In this document: positions 33,096-42,940 of the stretch, one piece after another | Numbering within the stretch: position 1 is the stretch's first letter | Layout: each line of letters starts with the position of its first letter | NCBI RefSeq assembly: GCF_002953255.1 | Contig: NZ_CP026498.1 | Location: forward strand, 204,728 to 268,727 | Reading direction: 5' to 3' | Length of the DNA: 64,000 bases | Origin: Streptomyces sp. CB01881 | Lineage (GTDB): Bacteria > Actinomycetota > Actinomycetes > Streptomycetales > Streptomycetaceae | Position numbers and translations under genes: made by a program | Notes under the pieces: model-generated | The model's input: only the letters and a program-made list of their open reading frames with translations | Told to the model about the DNA's origin: nothing | Database searches by the model: none

Positions 33096-33302
33096 CCCGG
33101 GGGCTGCCCGCGCATGAGGTTTCGCCGCCTGCGGCCCGGTCAGCCGCTCCGGCGAGGATCCCTGCGACGAACCGAGGCTGCCCTGACCGCGTTCGGCTCC
33201 TTCCTGTCCTGCGAGGAGTCCGGCCCCGCCCGGTTGGTCGGACAGGCCCGTCCCGCGGAGCGGGCCGGGTTCACGCGGCCGGCGGTCTCCGAGCGCGGGT
33301 GC

Positions 33303-33791
33303 TCAGCGCGGCGGCCGCCCGACGGTGGACGGCTGCCGCGGGGGCCGGTCGGTGCGGCGCTCGGGCAGTCGCAGTTCGCACCAGACGGCCTTGCCCGCCG
33401 ACCGGGGTCGCCAGCCCCAGGAGAAGGCGACGTTGCTCAGCAGGAACAGCCCGAAGCCACCCGTCTCGTCCGCGCGGTACAGCGGCCGGGGCCTCGGCGG
33501 GTGCGGATTGCCGTCGGTGACCTCGATCCGCAGCACCCGCGGGCCGCGGGCGAGCAGCAGCGACTCCGGGCCGTCGGCGTGCCGGCAGGCGTTGGTGACG
33601 AGCTCCGACACCAACAGCACCGCGTCCGCGACCACCATCGGATCGGGTACGTCGGCGAGGACGGCGGCGGTGAAGGCGCGGGCCTCGCCGACCGCGCCGG
33701 GCCTGCGCGACAGGGGCAGCCGCCGCGCCCACGTCGGGGCTCCGCCGCCCCGTGACGGCTTGTTCGTCGGCGACAGCCGGGCTCCGGTCAT
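33303..33791 (-). CDS. HATPase_c anti-sigma-factor-like ATP-binding protein
   Basis: 162 aa from ATG 33791 with GGGAGGA 8 nt upstream. The N-box is DAVLLVSELVTNACRHAD, the G1 box LRIEVTDGNPHPPRPR, and the G2 stretch TGGFGLFLLSNVAFSWGWRP. The GKAVWCELRLP end is shared with the other two ATPases in the window. It probably controls a sigma factor or STAS partner. It has no immediate STAS neighbour, so its partner must come from one of the nearby switch modules. Confidence 0.85.
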   Translation of the reverse strand: MTGARLSPTNKPSRGGGAPTWARRLPLSRRPGAVGEARAFTAAVLADVPDPMVVADAVLLVSELVTNACRHADGPESLLLARGPRVLRIEVTDGNPHPPRPRPLYRADETGGFGLFLLSNVAFSWGWRPRSAGKAVWCELRLPERRTDRPPRQPSTVGRPPR

Positions 33792-34116
33792 GCCATCGGT
33801 CCTCCCGGTCGAGTTCGGTGCGACACGTTCTCGTCGCTCGTGGGTCGGTGCTCGAAGCTCAGTGCCCGACATGGGGCCCGGTGCGCCGTTGCGGGCGGGC
33901 CCCGGCCGGCGTACCGGCAGCCCGTCCGGTCTGGTCGGCGGCCCGCGGCTCCCGCCGGGACGCCTCCGCGCCCCCACGGGTTCCACGGGCCCGGCCGTCC
34001 GGTCCGGACCCAGGGCTCGCGCCTACCCCGGCGGGCGGACCGCTAACGCCGGCCGCCACCGGAACGTGCGGGGCCCGCCGATGGGGGCGACCGGAGCGGC
34101 CCCACCGCCGGCCGGC
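33792..34116. other. Intergenic region, no gene seen
   Basis: 325 bp between the SpoIIE phosphatase stop and the HATPase start, both on the minus strand. Frames here lack plausible starts with ribosome-binding sites, and the translations are Arg/Pro-rich. A GGGTAG on the minus strand near 34023 lacks a well-spaced GNNT partner. The HATPase promoter probably lies at the high-coordinate end. Confidence 0.5.
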
Positions 34117-36420
34117 TCACTCGGCCTGGACGGCGATCAGGCAGGTGTCGTCGTCGGTGTCGGCCGGGCTGAGTTCCAGCAGGCGGTCCAGGTAGCGCTC
34201 CAGGTCCGGGCCGGGGGCACCGGCGGAGCGGATCAGCTGGTCCACGGACTCCTCGACCGAGCGGTCCCGGCGCTCGACCAGGCCGTCGGTGTAGAGCAGC
34301 AGGACCTCGCCCGGGGCCAGGTGGGCGGTCTGCTCCTCGTACGCGGCCTCCTCGACGGCGCCGAGCAGCACGCCGCGGGGCAGCGGCAGCACCTCCGCGC
34401 CGTCGGGGCCGAGCCGGACGGGGGGCAGGTGACCGGCTCGGGCCCACCGCAGTTCGCCGCCGGCCGGGTCGAAGACCACGCAGACGACGGTGGCGGTGAC
34501 CTGCCCGGGGTCGCGCATCGCGGCGGTGTTGGCCCATTCCAGCAGCCGGCCCGGCCCCGCGCCGGTGACGGCGAGGCCGCGCAGCGTGTGCCGGAGCGCG
34601 ACCATGCCGGTGGCCGCCTCGACGCCGTGGCCGGCGACGTCGCCGACGGCGAGCAGCACCCGCTTGTCGGGCAGCACGAGGACGTCGTACCAGTCGCCGC
34701 CGACCCGGTCGCGCCTGGCGGCCGGGCGGTACCGGACGGCGGCGCGCAGGCCGGACGCGCCGAGCGGGGGCGGCGCGGGCGGCAGGATCGCCTGCTGGAG
34801 GCGGAGGGCGAGCTGCTCGCTGACCGCGGCCTCCTGCTCGGAGTCGGCGAGGCGTTCCCGGGTGGCGCCGAGCGCGATCTCGGTGCGGTGCTGGGCGGAC
34901 ACGTCGTGGTAGGCGCCGCGGATGCCGGTCAGCCGGCCGTCGTCGTCGAGGACGGGCTCGGCGACGACGCGGGTGTAGCGGTGCGTGCCGTCCGGGCGGG
35001 CCAGCCGAAAGACCGCGGAGGAGGTGCGGTGGCGGTGCTGGACGGTGTCGACCAGCCTGCGGACGGCGGCCTGGTCGTCGCGGTGGGCGTACCGGGCCAG
35101 GTGGAGGAACGGGACGGGGGCGCTGTCGGCCGGCAGGCCGTACAACTCTGCCAGGCCGTCGCTCCACAGGATCCGGCCGGCGGCCGGGTACTCCTCGAAG
35201 CCGGCGACACGGGCGAGCCGCTGGGCCTGGCGCAGCAGGGCCGCCTGCTCCCCCTCGTCGGCCCGCATCTCCAGCTGCCAGCTGACCAGCAGCCGACCAC
35301 CGAGCGGGGCGGCGGCGAGCAGGACGGTGGCGGGCAGGGCCCGCTCACCGTCGCGGAAGACCAGCCGCACGCGTTCGGCGGGCAGCGCCTCACCGGATTC
35401 GTGGACACGGAGCAGCCGCTCGAAGAGGCCGCCGGCGCCGGCCGCCGGGTAGGTCTCCAGGAATGAGGCGCCTTCCAGCGAGCTCCCGGGCCGGCCGAGC
35501 GGATCCGGGAATCCCTCGCCGGCGCGGACGATCGTGAAGTCGGTGACACGGCCGTCCCGGAGGGCCGGTTCGAGCAGCAGGGCGGGGCTGAGCAGCCCGT
35601 CGAGGACCGCCGCCTGGTGTTCGTCGGGGGGCGGGGGCGGGTCCGCCGTGTCGAGGAGGGTTGCGCAGAGGCCGGCGAGGCCGCGCAGTGAACGACGTTC
35701 GGCCGGGGCGAGGGACGGCCCGGGGGCGGGCCAGACGACCTCCAGGGCGCCGTGGCACCGGCCGGCGTCGCGCAACGGCAGGACGGCACGGGCGGAGCCG
35801 GCCGCGACGGAGGGGGCGGACGCCGCCCGGTCGCCCGGCCAGAGCTCCGCCCCTGAGGACCGGACCCGCTCGGCCGGGGTGCCCACGCCCGGCGGGACCC
35901 GGCTCCAGGCGGTGGCCTCGGCGGCGGGCAGTCCGGCGTGCGCGGCGAGTTCGAGCGCGCCGTCCGGCAGCCACCGCCAGACGGCGACGGCCCGGGCACC
36001 CGACGCCGCCCGGGCATGGTCGAGCACGGCCTCGGCCGCGTGTTGCAGGTCGGGGGTCACGGCGAGGCCGGGGGCGGGGACGGGGACGGCGGCGCGTTCA
36101 GGCGCGGGTGCGCCGGGTGCGCCGGGTACGTCGGGTACGTCGGGCACGCCAGGCACGCCGACTGTGCCGTCGGGCCGCCCGACGATGTCGGCGGCCAGGG
36201 TCACGGCCGGGACCCCGGCCCGACGCGCGAGCCGGGCGAGCTCGGCCGCGGCCTCGACGGGCGGGACGCCGAGGCGTTCGGCGAGGACGCCGGTGGCGAG
36301 GTCGGCCAGGGAGCGGTTGCGCTCCTCGGCCCGGGTGCGGGCGGCGGTGCGCTGGAGTCGGCGCACCACGGCGGCAAGGGCCCGGGCGGTGTCGGCCTCG
36401 GGGCCAGGCCCGGCCGTCAT
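34117..36420 (-). CDS. SpoIIE-type PP2C phosphatase with ANTAR-like, GAF and PAS domains
   Basis: 767 aa from ATG 36420, overlapping the HAMP-kinase stop as ATGA. An ANTAR-like segment (~30-75: LADLATGVLAERLGVPPVEA) is followed by a valine/proline-rich run of VPGVPD-type repeats (~88-110). A GAF domain (~125-260), PAS regions (one with 'LYGLPADSAPVPFLHLARYA') and the SpoIIE domain (~560-767: GGDWYDVLVLPDKR, GDVAGHGVEAATGMVALR, LLYTDGLVERRDRS, DDTCLIAVQ) complete it. Coupling to the kinase implies the two act in one relay, with the phosphatase acting on STAS proteins encoded nearby. Confidence 0.9.
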   Translation of the reverse strand: MTAGPGPEADTARALAAVVRRLQRTAARTRAEERNRSLADLATGVLAERLGVPPVEAAAELARLARRAGVPAVTLAADIVGRPDGTVGVPGVPDVPDVPGAPGAPAPERAAVPVPAPGLAVTPDLQHAAEAVLDHARAASGARAVAVWRWLPDGALELAAHAGLPAAEATAWSRVPPGVGTPAERVRSSGAELWPGDRAASAPSVAAGSARAVLPLRDAGRCHGALEVVWPAPGPSLAPAERRSLRGLAGLCATLLDTADPPPPPDEHQAAVLDGLLSPALLLEPALRDGRVTDFTIVRAGEGFPDPLGRPGSSLEGASFLETYPAAGAGGLFERLLRVHESGEALPAERVRLVFRDGERALPATVLLAAAPLGGRLLVSWQLEMRADEGEQAALLRQAQRLARVAGFEEYPAAGRILWSDGLAELYGLPADSAPVPFLHLARYAHRDDQAAVRRLVDTVQHRHRTSSAVFRLARPDGTHRYTRVVAEPVLDDDGRLTGIRGAYHDVSAQHRTEIALGATRERLADSEQEAAVSEQLALRLQQAILPPAPPPLGASGLRAAVRYRPAARRDRVGGDWYDVLVLPDKRVLLAVGDVAGHGVEAATGMVALRHTLRGLAVTGAGPGRLLEWANTAAMRDPGQVTATVVCVVFDPAGGELRWARAGHLPPVRLGPDGAEVLPLPRGVLLGAVEEAAYEEQTAHLAPGEVLLLYTDGLVERRDRSVEESVDQLIRSAGAPGPDLERYLDRLLELSPADTDDDTCLIAVQAE

Positions 36421-39400
36421 GAGGACTCCAGCCAGTGCCGCATCCGGTCGAGCAGCAGGCCGATGTCGACGGGCTTGGTGACGTGGTCGTCGGCGCCGGC
36501 GGCGAGGCTCTTGCCCTCGTCCCCGGGCATCGCCTTGGCGGTGACGGTGATGACCGGCAGCCGGGCGAAGCGCTCGTCGGCGCGGATCGCGGCGATCGCG
36601 GCGTAGCCGTCGAGGCCGGGCATCATCACGTCCATCAGGACGAGGCTGGTCTCGGGGTGGCCGCCCAGCATGTCGAGGCAGGCGCGTCCGTCGGCGGCGT
36701 GCAGGACGGTCAGGCCGCGCTGTTCCAGGGCGGCGGCGAGCGCGAAGACGTTGCGGATGTCGTCGTCGACGATCAGGACGGTGCGTCCGGCGAGCTCTTC
36801 GTCGACGGGCGCGGGGGCCGGGGCGGGGGCTGGGGCGGCGGGGCGGCCGCCGAGCAGGCGGATCACCCGTTCCCGCAGGTCGTCCAGCCCGTGGGTGATT
36901 TCGATGCCTCCGACGACGATGGCGGAGGGTTCCGTGGCGCCGTTGCCCTCGTAGCCGAGCACGGGCGTCCGGTCGCCCAGGGCCGCGAGCAGTCCGGGCG
37001 CGAGTTCGGCGGAGCCGGTGAGGTCGCACACGACGCAGCGGTAGGGGCCGGCGGCGAGGGCGCTCCGCAGTCCGGCCTCGTCGCCGGTGCTGTGGACCGT
37101 CACCGGCGGTTCCGGCGTCCCCAGGGCTTCCACCGCGGTGCGGGTGAGCAGGGTGAGCAGGGCCGGCGGGTCGGGTTCGACCACGAGGACCTGCGGTTCG
37201 ACCGCCGGCCGGCCCTCGGGGCGTCCGGGCGCGCCGAGCGGCAGGTAGAGGGTGAAGCGGCTGCCCCGGCCGCTGGCGGAGCGGACGGTGATGGTGCCGC
37301 CGAGCAGCCGGGCGAGCTCGCGGCTGATCGACAGGCCGAGGCCGGTGCCGCCGAACCGCCTGCTGGTGGTGCCGTCGGCCTGCTGGAAGGCCCCGAAGAT
37401 GGTGTCCAGGTGGGCGGCGTCGATGCCGATGCCGGTGTCCTCGACGTGGAAGGCCACCGCCTCGGCGGTGCGGGCGAGTTCGGCCGGCAGGTCCGGCTCC
37501 GTCACGCGCTCGATCCGTAGCTCGACCCGGCCGCTGTCGGTGAACTTGACGGCGTTGGAGAGGAGGTTGCGCAGCACCTGGCGCAACCTGTCCTGGTCGG
37601 TGACGAGTTCGGCCGGTGCCGCCGGGTCCAGGGTGGTCTCGAAGGCGAGGCCCCGCTGGTCGGCGAGCGGCCGGAAGGTGGACTCGACGTACTGCAACAG
37701 CTCCTGGACGGCGAAGGGTTCGGGGGTCAGCTCCATCTTCCCGGCCTCGACCTTGGAGAGGTCGAGGATGTCGTTGATGAGCTGGAGCAGGTCGGCTCCG
37801 GCGGAGTGGATGACGCCGGCGTACTCGACCTGCTTGGGGGTCAGGTTGCCGGCGGCGTTCTGCGCCAGCAGCTGGGCGAGGATGAGCAGGCTGTTCAGCG
37901 GGGTGCGCAGCTCGTGGCTCATGTTGGCCAGGAACTCGGACTTGTACATCGACGCGAGGGTGAGCTGGCGGGCCCGTTCCTCCAGCTCCTGGCGGGCCTG
38001 TTCGATCTCCAGGTTCTTGGCCTCGATGTCCCGGTTGCGCTCGGCCAGCAGCGCGGCCTTCTCCTCCAGCTCCGCGTTGGAGCGCCGGAGCTCCTCCTGC
38101 CCGTTCTGCAACTCCTCGGAGCGGTCCTGGAGTTCGGCGGTGAGTCGCTGGGACTCGCCGAGCAGTTCGTCGGTGCGGGCGTTGGCGAGCAGGGTGCCGA
38201 TGTTGACGCCGCAGGATTCGGCGAACTGGGCCAGGAAGTCCCGGTGGACCTGGCTGAACGGATGGACGGAGGCGAACTCCAGCACGCCGATCAGCCACTC
38301 CTCCAGGGCGATCGGCAGGAGCACCAGCGAGCGGGCGTCCGCGGCCCCGGCGCCGGAGGCGATCGTCGCGTAGCCGGGCGGCAGGTCGTCCACGACGATC
38401 GTGCGGCGGCTGCGGGCGGCCTGCCCGACCAGGGTCTCCCCGAGGCGCACCCGCTTCTGCGGCGGGTCGGCGGGCGACCTGCCGTAGGTGCTGATGCGGG
38501 CGAGTTCGGGCTCGGTGCCGTCCTCGGGCTCCCGGACGAGGTAGAAGGCGCCGTACTGGGCGCCGACCAGGGGCGTCAGCTCGTCCGTGATCATGTCGGC
38601 GACGGCCTGGATGTCGCGGCGGCCCTGGATGGCGGCGGAGAAGCCGGCGAGGTTGGTCTTCAGCCAGTCCTGCTCCTGGTTGGCGAGCGTGGTGTCGCGC
38701 AGCGACCCGACCATCGCGTTGATGTTGTCCTTGAGGTCGGCGACCTCGCCGGAGGCGTCGACGGTGATCGAGCGGGTGAGGTCGCCGGCGGCGACGGCGC
38801 TGGCCACCTCGGCGATCGCGCGGACCTGCCGGGTGAGGTTGCCGGCCAGTCCGTTGACGTTCTCGGTGAGCCGCTTCCAGGTGCCGGAGACGCCCTCGAC
38901 CTCCGCCTGGCCGCCGAGCCGGCCCTCGCTGCCGACCTCGCGCGCCACCCGGGTCACCTCGGCGGCGAAGGAGCCCAGCTGGTCGACCATGGTGTTGATG
39001 GTGGTCTTCAGCTCCAGGATCTCGCCGCGCGCGTCGACGTCGATCTTGCGGGTGAGGTCGCCGTTGGCGACCGCCGTGGTGACCTGGGCGATGTTGCGGA
39101 CCTGGTTGGTGAGGTTGTTCGCCATGGAGTTGACGTTGTCGGTGAGGTCCTTCCACGTCCCGGCGACGTTCGGGACGAGCGCCTGGCCGCCGAGTATGCC
39201 CTCAGTGCCGACCTCCCGGGCCACCCGGGTCACCTCGTCCGCGAAGGCGGAGAGCGTGTCGACCATGGTGTTGATCACTCCGGCGAGGGCCGCGACCTCG
39301 CCCTTGGCCTCGACAGTGATCTTCTGGGAGAGGTCGCCCCTGGCCACGGCCGTGGCCACCTGGGCGATCGAGCGGACCTGCCCGGTCAGGTTGGAGGCCA

Positions 39401-40535
39401 TCACGTTGACGTTGTCCGTGAGGTCCTTCCAGGTGCCGGAGACACCCCGGACGGTGGCCTGGCCGCCCAGGTTGCCTGCCGTGCCGACCTCGCGGGCCAC
39501 CCGCGTAACCTCGTCGGCGAAGGCGGACAGCTGGTCGACCATCGTGTTGATGGTCTCCTTGAGCTCCAGGATCTCGCCGCGCGCGTCCACCCGGATCTTC
39601 TGGGTGAGGTCGCCCTCGGCGACCGCCGTGGTCACCTCCGCGATCGAGCGGACCTGGGCGGTGAGGTTGTCGGCCATGACGTTGACGGACTCGGTGAGGT
39701 CGCGCCACGTCCCCGAGACGTCCCGCACGTCGGCCTGGCCGCCGAGCCGCCCCTCGGTACCGACCTCCCGCGCCACCCGGGTCACCTCCGCCGCGAAGGA
39801 GCCCAGCTGGTCCACCATCGTGTTGATGGTCGTCTTCAGCTCCAGGACCTCGCCCCGCGCGGTGACCGAGATCTTCTGGGTGAGGTCGCCCTCGGCGACC
39901 GCCGTGGCGACGTGGGCGATGGCGCGGACCTGGCCGGTCAGGTTGCCGGCCATGGAGTTCACCGAGTCGGTCAGGTCGCGCCAGGTACCGGCCACCCCGG
40001 GTACCCGGGCCTGGCCGCCGAGCCGCCCCTCGGTACCGACCTCCCGCGCCACCCGGGTCACCTCCGCCGCGAAGGACCCGAGCTGGTCCACCATCGTGTT
40101 GACGGTGTTCTTCAGCTCCAGGATCTCGCCGCGCGCGTCCACCTCGATCTTCTGGGTGAGGTCCCCGCGGGCCACCGCCGTGGTCACCTGCGCGATGTTG
40201 CGCACCTGCCAGGTGAGGTTCCCGGCCATCGCGTTGACCGAGTCGGTGAGCTCCAGCCACGTCCCGGCCGACCCCGGCACCCGGGCCTGGCCGCCGAGCC
40301 GACCCTCGGTACCGACCTCCCGCGCCACCCGGGTCACCTCCGAGGTGACCCGGGACAGCTGGTCCGCCATGCCGTTGAACACCGTGGCGATCTCGCCGAG
40401 CAGGCCGGGCCGGTCGGGGGTGAGCCTGGTCCCGAAGTCGCCGTCGCGCACCGCCGTCAGCCCGGCGAGCAGCTGTCGCAGGCCCTGCTCGGCCGGGTCC
40501 GCCGGCTGCGCGCCGGACACCGCCTGGTCGTCCAT
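36417..40535 (-). CDS. Hybrid histidine kinase with a HAMP array, GAF, HisKA/HATPase and receiver
   Basis: 1372 aa, with no membrane segment. Residues ~30-62 are a first HAMP-like unit. Residues 66-617 are six 92-residue repeats, each holding two HAMP-like halves ('[19 protein letters not shown]' and '[19 protein letters not shown]' types). A GAF domain (~640-790), a coiled coil, HisKA with His874 ([12 protein letters not shown]), HATPase_c ([30 protein letters not shown]), a degenerate receiver-like segment and a C-terminal receiver with Asp1302 ([10 protein letters not shown]) follow. HAMP arrays in soluble kinases relay conformational signals. It precedes the SpoIIE phosphatase gene with an ATGA overlap. 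Start ATG 40535 has a weak GGTGGGA. Confidence 0.92.
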   Translation of the reverse strand: MDDQAVSGAQPADPAEQGLRQLLAGLTAVRDGDFGTRLTPDRPGLLGEIATVFNGMADQLSRVTSEVTRVAREVGTEGRLGGQARVPGSAGTWLELTDSVNAMAGNLTWQVRNIAQVTTAVARGDLTQKIEVDARGEILELKNTVNTMVDQLGSFAAEVTRVAREVGTEGRLGGQARVPGVAGTWRDLTDSVNSMAGNLTGQVRAIAHVATAVAEGDLTQKISVTARGEVLELKTTINTMVDQLGSFAAEVTRVAREVGTEGRLGGQADVRDVSGTWRDLTESVNVMADNLTAQVRSIAEVTTAVAEGDLTQKIRVDARGEILELKETINTMVDQLSAFADEVTRVAREVGTAGNLGGQATVRGVSGTWKDLTDNVNVMASNLTGQVRSIAQVATAVARGDLSQKITVEAKGEVAALAGVINTMVDTLSAFADEVTRVAREVGTEGILGGQALVPNVAGTWKDLTDNVNSMANNLTNQVRNIAQVTTAVANGDLTRKIDVDARGEILELKTTINTMVDQLGSFAAEVTRVAREVGSEGRLGGQAEVEGVSGTWKRLTENVNGLAGNLTRQVRAIAEVASAVAAGDLTRSITVDASGEVADLKDNINAMVGSLRDTTLANQEQDWLKTNLAGFSAAIQGRRDIQAVADMITDELTPLVGAQYGAFYLVREPEDGTEPELARISTYGRSPADPPQKRVRLGETLVGQAARSRRTIVVDDLPPGYATIASGAGAADARSLVLLPIALEEWLIGVLEFASVHPFSQVHRDFLAQFAESCGVNIGTLLANARTDELLGESQRLTAELQDRSEELQNGQEELRRSNAELEEKAALLAERNRDIEAKNLEIEQARQELEERARQLTLASMYKSEFLANMSHELRTPLNSLLILAQLLAQNAAGNLTPKQVEYAGVIHSAGADLLQLINDILDLSKVEAGKMELTPEPFAVQELLQYVESTFRPLADQRGLAFETTLDPAAPAELVTDQDRLRQVLRNLLSNAVKFTDSGRVELRIERVTEPDLPAELARTAEAVAFHVEDTGIGIDAAHLDTIFGAFQQADGTTSRRFGGTGLGLSISRELARLLGGTITVRSASGRGSRFTLYLPLGAPGRPEGRPAVEPQVLVVEPDPPALLTLLTRTAVEALGTPEPPVTVHSTGDEAGLRSALAAGPYRCVVCDLTGSAELAPGLLAALGDRTPVLGYEGNGATEPSAIVVGGIEITHGLDDLRERVIRLLGGRPAAPAPAPAPAPVDEELAGRTVLIVDDDIRNVFALAAALEQRGLTVLHAADGRACLDMLGGHPETSLVLMDVMMPGLDGYAAIAAIRADERFARLPVITVTAKAMPGDEGKSLAAGADDHVTKPVDIGLLLDRMRHWLESS
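38685..40340 (-). repeat. Six tandem 276-bp repeats encoding the HAMP array
   Basis: Six in-frame units of 276 bp (92 aa) run from the codon for Glu66 to residue 617. Units share long identical stretches (for example [19 protein letters not shown] in units 1-3), while the fifth and sixth are more diverged. Repeat number can change by recombination, and short-read assemblies may collapse it. Confidence 0.92.
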
Positions 40536-40904
40536 CCGTCCCACCGTCCGGATCGGCCGCACCCGGGGGCGCCGGGCGGCGCGCTCCGGGTCGTCGGGCG
40601 GCGGGCGCCGCCCTGCTCCCACTGTGCCACCCGTCGGCCGGACACGGCAGGCCCAGGCCCGCGACCCCGCGCCGGGCGGGCGGGCCGGCCTCCGGTGGGG
40701 GGCCACGCCATCCGGCACCCGGCGGCGTGAACCGGCGGCGGGCACCAGTCCCGAAGCCCGGGGCGCCGCCGGCCCCCGGGGTGACGGTGCCCCCGGCGGG
40801 GTCGAGGGTGCGTCGAAGAGCAGCCGCTCGATCCGCGGGCGGCGGCCCCCGCAGCAGCGCGGCAGTCCGCTGCGGGGGCCGGCAACGCCCGGCGGGAGGG
40901 GAGT
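40536..40904. other. Intergenic region between the sigma factor and HAMP kinase genes
   Basis: 369 bp, both flanking genes on the minus strand. I see no supported gene: the open frames are Arg/Pro/Gly-rich without ribosome-binding sites. It contains the sigma gene terminator at 40844-40880, and presumably the kinase promoter near 40550-40650, where I find no clear consensus. Confidence 0.5.
40844..40880 (-). terminator. Hairpin terminator of the sigma factor gene
   Basis: GGCCCCCGCAGC (40844-40855) and GCTGCGGGGGCC (40869-40880) form a 12-bp perfect stem with a 13-nt loop, 25 bp beyond the sigma factor stop on the minus strand. Confidence 0.7.
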
Positions 40905-41846
40905 TCAGCCCGGCGTCCCGGCGCCGGCCGGTGCCTGCGGCCCGTCGGCCCAGCCCGGGGAGTCCCGGTCGTCCAGCTCCTCGCGCAGCCGGGCGAGGGT
41001 GGCGGTGAGCAGCCGGGAGACGTGCATCTGGGAGACGCCGATCCGGGCGGCGATCTCGGACTGCGTCCAGCCGTCCCAGAACCGGAGCTTGAGCACGGTC
41101 TGCTCGCGCCGCGGCAGCCGGCCCAGCAGCGGGCGCACCGCGGTGCGGAAATCGGCGAGTTCGAAGTTCTCGTCGCAGCCGCCGAGTCGGTCGAGCAGGG
41201 CGCTCCCGCTCTCGTCGCTGTCCTGGTCGCGCAGCGCGTCCAGCGAGTTGGGCCGGTACACCCGGCCGGCGACCAGCCCCTCAAGGACCTGTTCCACCGT
41301 CAGGTCCAGGTCCTCGGCGATCTCCTCGGGGTGCGGGAGGCGGCCGAGTTCCTGCTCCAGCCGGTCCGACCCGCGGGCCACCTTCAGGTACAGCTCCTGC
41401 ATGCTGCGCGGCACCCGGACCGGCCACGAGGTGTCGCGGAAGAAACGCTTGATCTCACCGGCGATGGTGGGGATGGCGTAGGTGATGAACTCGACGCCGC
41501 GCGCCGGGTCGTAGCCGTCGACGGCCTTGATCAGGCCGATGGTGCCGACCTGCAGGATGTCCTCCATGTCCTCGGCCCGGTGCCGGAACCGGGCGGCGAT
41601 GAAGCGGACCAGCGGCATGTTGAGTTCGATGACGGTGCCGCGCACGTAGCTGTAGGCGTGGGTCTCGCGGGCGAGGCCGGCCAGCCGCTCGAACAGCGCG
41701 TCGCTGAGCTCGCGTGCCTCGGACTTGCCCATGGTGCGCAGCTCCGCATCGCTGGGACGCGGGGGCAGGTCGGGCGGGAGGCCGGACGGCGGCACGGCCG
41801 CCCGGTCGGTCCGGTGGCCGGTTTGCACGGGGACGGGGGTGGACAC
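40905..41846 (-). CDS. SigB/SigF-family RNA polymerase sigma factor
   Basis: 313 aa from GTG 41846 with AGGAGA 8 nt upstream. Region 2 is '[20 protein letters not shown]', [19 protein letters not shown] and '[20 protein letters not shown]', followed by [12 protein letters not shown]. Region 3 has [22 protein letters not shown], and region 4 is '[20 protein letters not shown]' followed by [12 protein letters not shown]. This is the stress/differentiation sigma type controlled by RsbW/STAS switching. Several such regulators are encoded on both sides, and a SigB-type promoter motif precedes it, suggesting autoregulation. Confidence 0.93.
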   Translation of the reverse strand: MSTPVPVQTGHRTDRAAVPPSGLPPDLPPRPSDAELRTMGKSEARELSDALFERLAGLARETHAYSYVRGTVIELNMPLVRFIAARFRHRAEDMEDILQVGTIGLIKAVDGYDPARGVEFITYAIPTIAGEIKRFFRDTSWPVRVPRSMQELYLKVARGSDRLEQELGRLPHPEEIAEDLDLTVEQVLEGLVAGRVYRPNSLDALRDQDSDESGSALLDRLGGCDENFELADFRTAVRPLLGRLPRREQTVLKLRFWDGWTQSEIAARIGVSQMHVSRLLTATLARLREELDDRDSPGWADGPQAPAGAGTPG

Positions 41847-42020
41847 GGTGGCTTCTCCTGGGCATCGGGGCGAACGGCCCCGGCACCGCGAACGGACCGT
41901 TCACGTGCCGTGGGCTTCTTTCCCGAGAACCTCTGCCCGGCTGCTTCAAGCGACGGTCCCGGTGGCACCTGCGGGTGCGGGGAGCGTCGGGCTGGTCGCC
42001 GTGACCGCTCCGGTGGTGTC

Positions 42021-42045
42021 CTACCCGCAACATCCGGTTTCATCC
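42021..42045 (-). promoter_or_regulatory. SigB-type promoter motif for the sigma factor gene
   Basis: On the minus strand GGAT (42045-42042), 15 nt, then GGGTAG (42026-42021). It is about 175 bp upstream of the sigma factor start, giving a long leader if used. It is arranged back to back with a plus-strand motif of the same form 12 bp away. Confidence 0.5.
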
Positions 42046-42056
42046 CGATCTGTCAT

Positions 42057-42081
42057 GATTTGCTGCCCCTGCTCCGGGTAG
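42057..42081 (+). promoter_or_regulatory. SigB-type promoter motif for the proline-rich gene
   Basis: GATT (42057-42060), 15 nt, then GGGTAG (42076-42081), with the -10-like element 36 bp before the ATG of the proline-rich small gene. Same spacing and same -10 sequence as the divergent sigma-gene motif. Confidence 0.55.
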
Positions 42082-42116
42082 ACGCCGCCGGGCAGTGACC
42101 CGAGGAAGGTGCCACG

Positions 42117-42296
42117 ATGACCGTCCCCGTTCCCCCCGACCCGGACACCGAGCCGATCCCGCACCCGTACCCCGCACCGGGGCCGGGCGAAGGGCCCCGG
42201 CCCGCCCCGCCGCCGATCCCCCCGTTCCCGCGCCCGGAGCCCTTCCCGGACCCGGACCCGGCACCACTGCCCGAACCGCATCCCGGACAGGCGTGA
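42117..42296 (+). CDS. Proline-rich small protein (59 aa)
   Basis: ATG 42117 with a strong GAGGAAGG 7 nt upstream. More than 40% of residues are Pro, in PDP, PEP and PAP steps (for example RPEPFPDPDPAPLPEPHPGQ), with acidic residues and no Cys or membrane segment. It is likely intrinsically disordered. Expression from the SigB-type motif upstream would make it a stress-induced protein. Function unknown. Confidence 0.6.
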   Translation: MTVPVPPDPDTEPIPHPYPAPGPGEGPRPAPPPIPPFPRPEPFPDPDPAPLPEPHPGQA

Positions 42297-42384
42297 CCGC
42301 CGCCGCCCGGGGCGGCCGTCGGCCCGGTGCCGGCGGACGCCCGGGTCCGTGACCGCCGCCCGCCCGGATCGGGGCCGGCGGACG

Positions 42385-42930
42385 TCAGTGCCGGCGGACG
42401 CGGTGGTCGATCCGGGCGACGCGGTGGTCGAGCGGGGACGGCACCTCCAGCCACACCTGCTTGCCCGTGCCCTCCGGCAACGAGCCCCAGGCCCGGGCCA
42501 GCCGGTCCACCACCCGCAGGCCGTGCCCGCCCGGCCGGCCGGGGTCGGCGTGCGGACGCAGCCGCGGCGGCACCGGGCTGGCGTCCGCGACCTCGACCCG
42601 CAGCCGTTCGCCGTTCCAGCTCAACCGCAGCTCGCGCGGGCCGCCCGGGGCGTGCAGGCACGCGTTGGTGACCAGCTCCGACACCATCAGCAGGACGTCC
42701 TGCGTCACGGCCCGCTGCTCGTCGTCCTCTTGTCGCTCCTTGTCCGGTTGCTCCTCGTCCTGTTGCTCGCCGTCCTGTTGCGCCGCGTCCTCGCCGGGTA
42801 GCCAGTGCCAGGCCGCCAACGCCTGGCGGCTGAAGTCCCGGCAGCGCTGCACGGCGCCCTCGGCATCCTCCAGCCGGAGCCGTCGGGTCCGGTCGGGTTC
42901 CGGGAGCGGGCCTTCCCACGGGCGCTTCAT
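42385..42930 (-). CDS. HATPase_c anti-sigma-factor-like protein with an acidic Gln-rich insert
   Basis: 181 aa from ATG 42930 with AGGAG 7 nt upstream. The ATPase core has QDVLLMVSELVTNACLHAPG (N-box), LRVEVADASPVPPRLRP and 'GGHGLRVVDRLARAWGSLPE'. Between the first helix and the N-box lies an insert of ~25 residues, DAAQQDGEQQDEEQPDKERQ..., absent from the two related proteins in the window; it arises from a CTGTTG/CTCGTC-rich repeated DNA tract. It follows the STAS gene at 42941-43387 by 10 bp, so the pair is an anti-sigma/anti-anti-sigma set next to the SigB-type sigma gene. Confidence 0.85.
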   Translation of the reverse strand: MKRPWEGPLPEPDRTRRLRLEDAEGAVQRCRDFSRQALAAWHWLPGEDAAQQDGEQQDEEQPDKERQEDDEQRAVTQDVLLMVSELVTNACLHAPGGPRELRLSWNGERLRVEVADASPVPPRLRPHADPGRPGGHGLRVVDRLARAWGSLPEGTGKQVWLEVPSPLDHRVARIDHRVRRH

Positions 42931-42940
42931 CCGGTGCTCC

